From Alcaligenaceae bacterium (GTDB lineage Bacteria; Pseudomonadota; Gammaproteobacteria; Burkholderiales; Burkholderiaceae): a DNA stretch of 7,794 nucleotides. The notes under the pieces were generated by a model. It searched no databases, had not been told where the DNA came from, and saw nothing but the letters and a program-made list of their open reading frames with translations. The position numbers and the translations under genes are program-made. Shown in pieces: positions 7,229-7,794 of the stretch. Location of the stretch: the NCBI GenBank assembly GCA_947445495.1, contig CANFEI010000041.1, positions 1-7,794 of the forward strand. The letters run 5' to 3'. Position 1 is the stretch's first letter. Each line of letters begins with the position of its first letter.

Positions 7229-7794
7229 ATGCAGGATTCTTTGCCAAAATTGGCGTCGGGCTTTGTGCGTCGCCATGGCCTGTTTGATGCGTTGATCGCA
7301 GAGGCAGACATGGCCTTGCAGGTGCTTTCGGGGGCCGTCCGGTCTAAGCGCCCGAATCCGGCTGCTTTGTTGGCGCCCGAATCGCAAGAGCTGAATATGG
7401 CACAAAAGAGGCATGTCGCGGGGCTGATGCGTGTGAATCACGTCGGCGAAATTTGTGCGCAGGCGCTTTATCGGGGTCAGTCCGTTGTTTGTAAGGATCC
7501 TGCTTGTACTCAGGTTCTGCTCGAGGCGGCTGCAGAAGAGGTGGACCACTTGGCCTGGTGTGGACAGCGCTTATCCGAGCTTGATGCGCGTCCAAGCGTC
7601 TTAAATCCCATCTGGTATCTCGGGTCCTTTGTCCTCGGTTCCCTGGCAGGTCGCTCGGGCGTGCCCCATAATCTTGGGTTCATGGCGGAAACAGAGCGGC
7701 AGGTCGAGGCGCACTTGGATAGTCACCTCGAGCGCTTGCCCGCGCAAGACAGTCGTTCTCGCGCCATCCTGCTTCAAATGAAAAATGATGAGAC
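7229..7794 (+). CDS. coq7: Coq7-type demethoxyubiquinone hydroxylase (partial, runs off the right edge)
   Basis: The first 188 residues are present of a family that is usually about 200-220 long. The enzyme is a membrane-associated, ferritin-like diiron monooxygenase that adds the last ring hydroxyl in ubiquinone synthesis, replacing the flavoprotein UbiF found in E. coli. The frame opens at an ATG with a good ribosome site and reads MQDSLPKLASGF. Predicted iron ligands are Glu74 in NHVGEICAQALY, Glu104 and His107 in EEVDHLAW, Glu156 in ETERQVEAHL, and Glu188 in MKNDE, where the window stops. The last ligand, a histidine three residues further on, is expected just outside. Ligand spacing is normal, so the truncation is a window-edge effect and not a broken gene. 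It is transcribed divergently from the OsmC-like gene. Confidence 0.95.
   Translation, partial: MQDSLPKLASGFVRRHGLFDALIAEADMALQVLSGAVRSKRPNPAALLAPESQELNMAQKRHVAGLMRVNHVGEICAQALYRGQSVVCKDPACTQVLLEAAAEEVDHLAWCGQRLSELDARPSVLNPIWYLGSFVLGSLAGRSGVPHNLGFMAETERQVEAHLDSHLERLPAQDSRSRAILLQMKNDE

Noticed and set aside
7124..7595. Minus-strand frames overlapping coq7 and the intergenic region
   Set aside because: They are antisense to the clear diiron-enzyme motifs of coq7 and have no family likeness.
7229..7794. coq7 as a truncated or broken gene
   Set aside because: The frame is open to the last base, and the missing His ligand falls just past the window edge, so it is an artefact of the cut.

Overview
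The window looks like ordinary chromosomal DNA of a Gram-negative proteobacterium, most likely a betaproteobacterium (Burkholderiales, possibly Alcaligenaceae-like). This rests on three things: ubiquinone hydroxylation by a Coq7-type diiron enzyme, a coq7 gene divergent from a YhfA-like OsmC gene, and overall protein character. The genus assignment is inference. I see no insertion sequence, phage, CRISPR array, tRNA or rRNA.

Layout. At the left edge (1-33) is a short heptanucleotide tandem repeat, just upstream of gcvH. The + strand then carries gcvH and gcvP, 10 bases apart. They encode the lipoyl carrier and the PLP decarboxylase of the glycine cleavage system, and gcvT presumably lies to the left. 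gcvP ends at a strong 16-bp hairpin that also serves the convergent minus-strand operon.

That operon runs right to left from about 7140 to 3413. It encodes an OsmC/YhfA-like protein, thymidylate synthase (thyA), dihydrofolate reductase (folA), and a large membrane-anchored protein. The gaps between genes are 17-28 bases. The last protein reads as a DUF945 (YdgA-like) domain followed in frame by a YbjN-type domain. This fusion is the least ordinary item in the window.

A 114-base divergent regulatory region with several inverted repeats separates osmC from coq7. coq7 (+ strand) runs off the right edge one step before its last iron-binding histidine is expected.

Functional theme. The glycine cleavage system makes 5,10-methylene-tetrahydrofolate. 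ThyA consumes it to make dTMP and releases dihydrofolate, and FolA returns this to tetrahydrofolate. The two convergent operons therefore encode linked parts of one-carbon metabolism. The OsmC-like and DUF945-YbjN proteins have no known direct role in that cycle and may only be co-transcribed.
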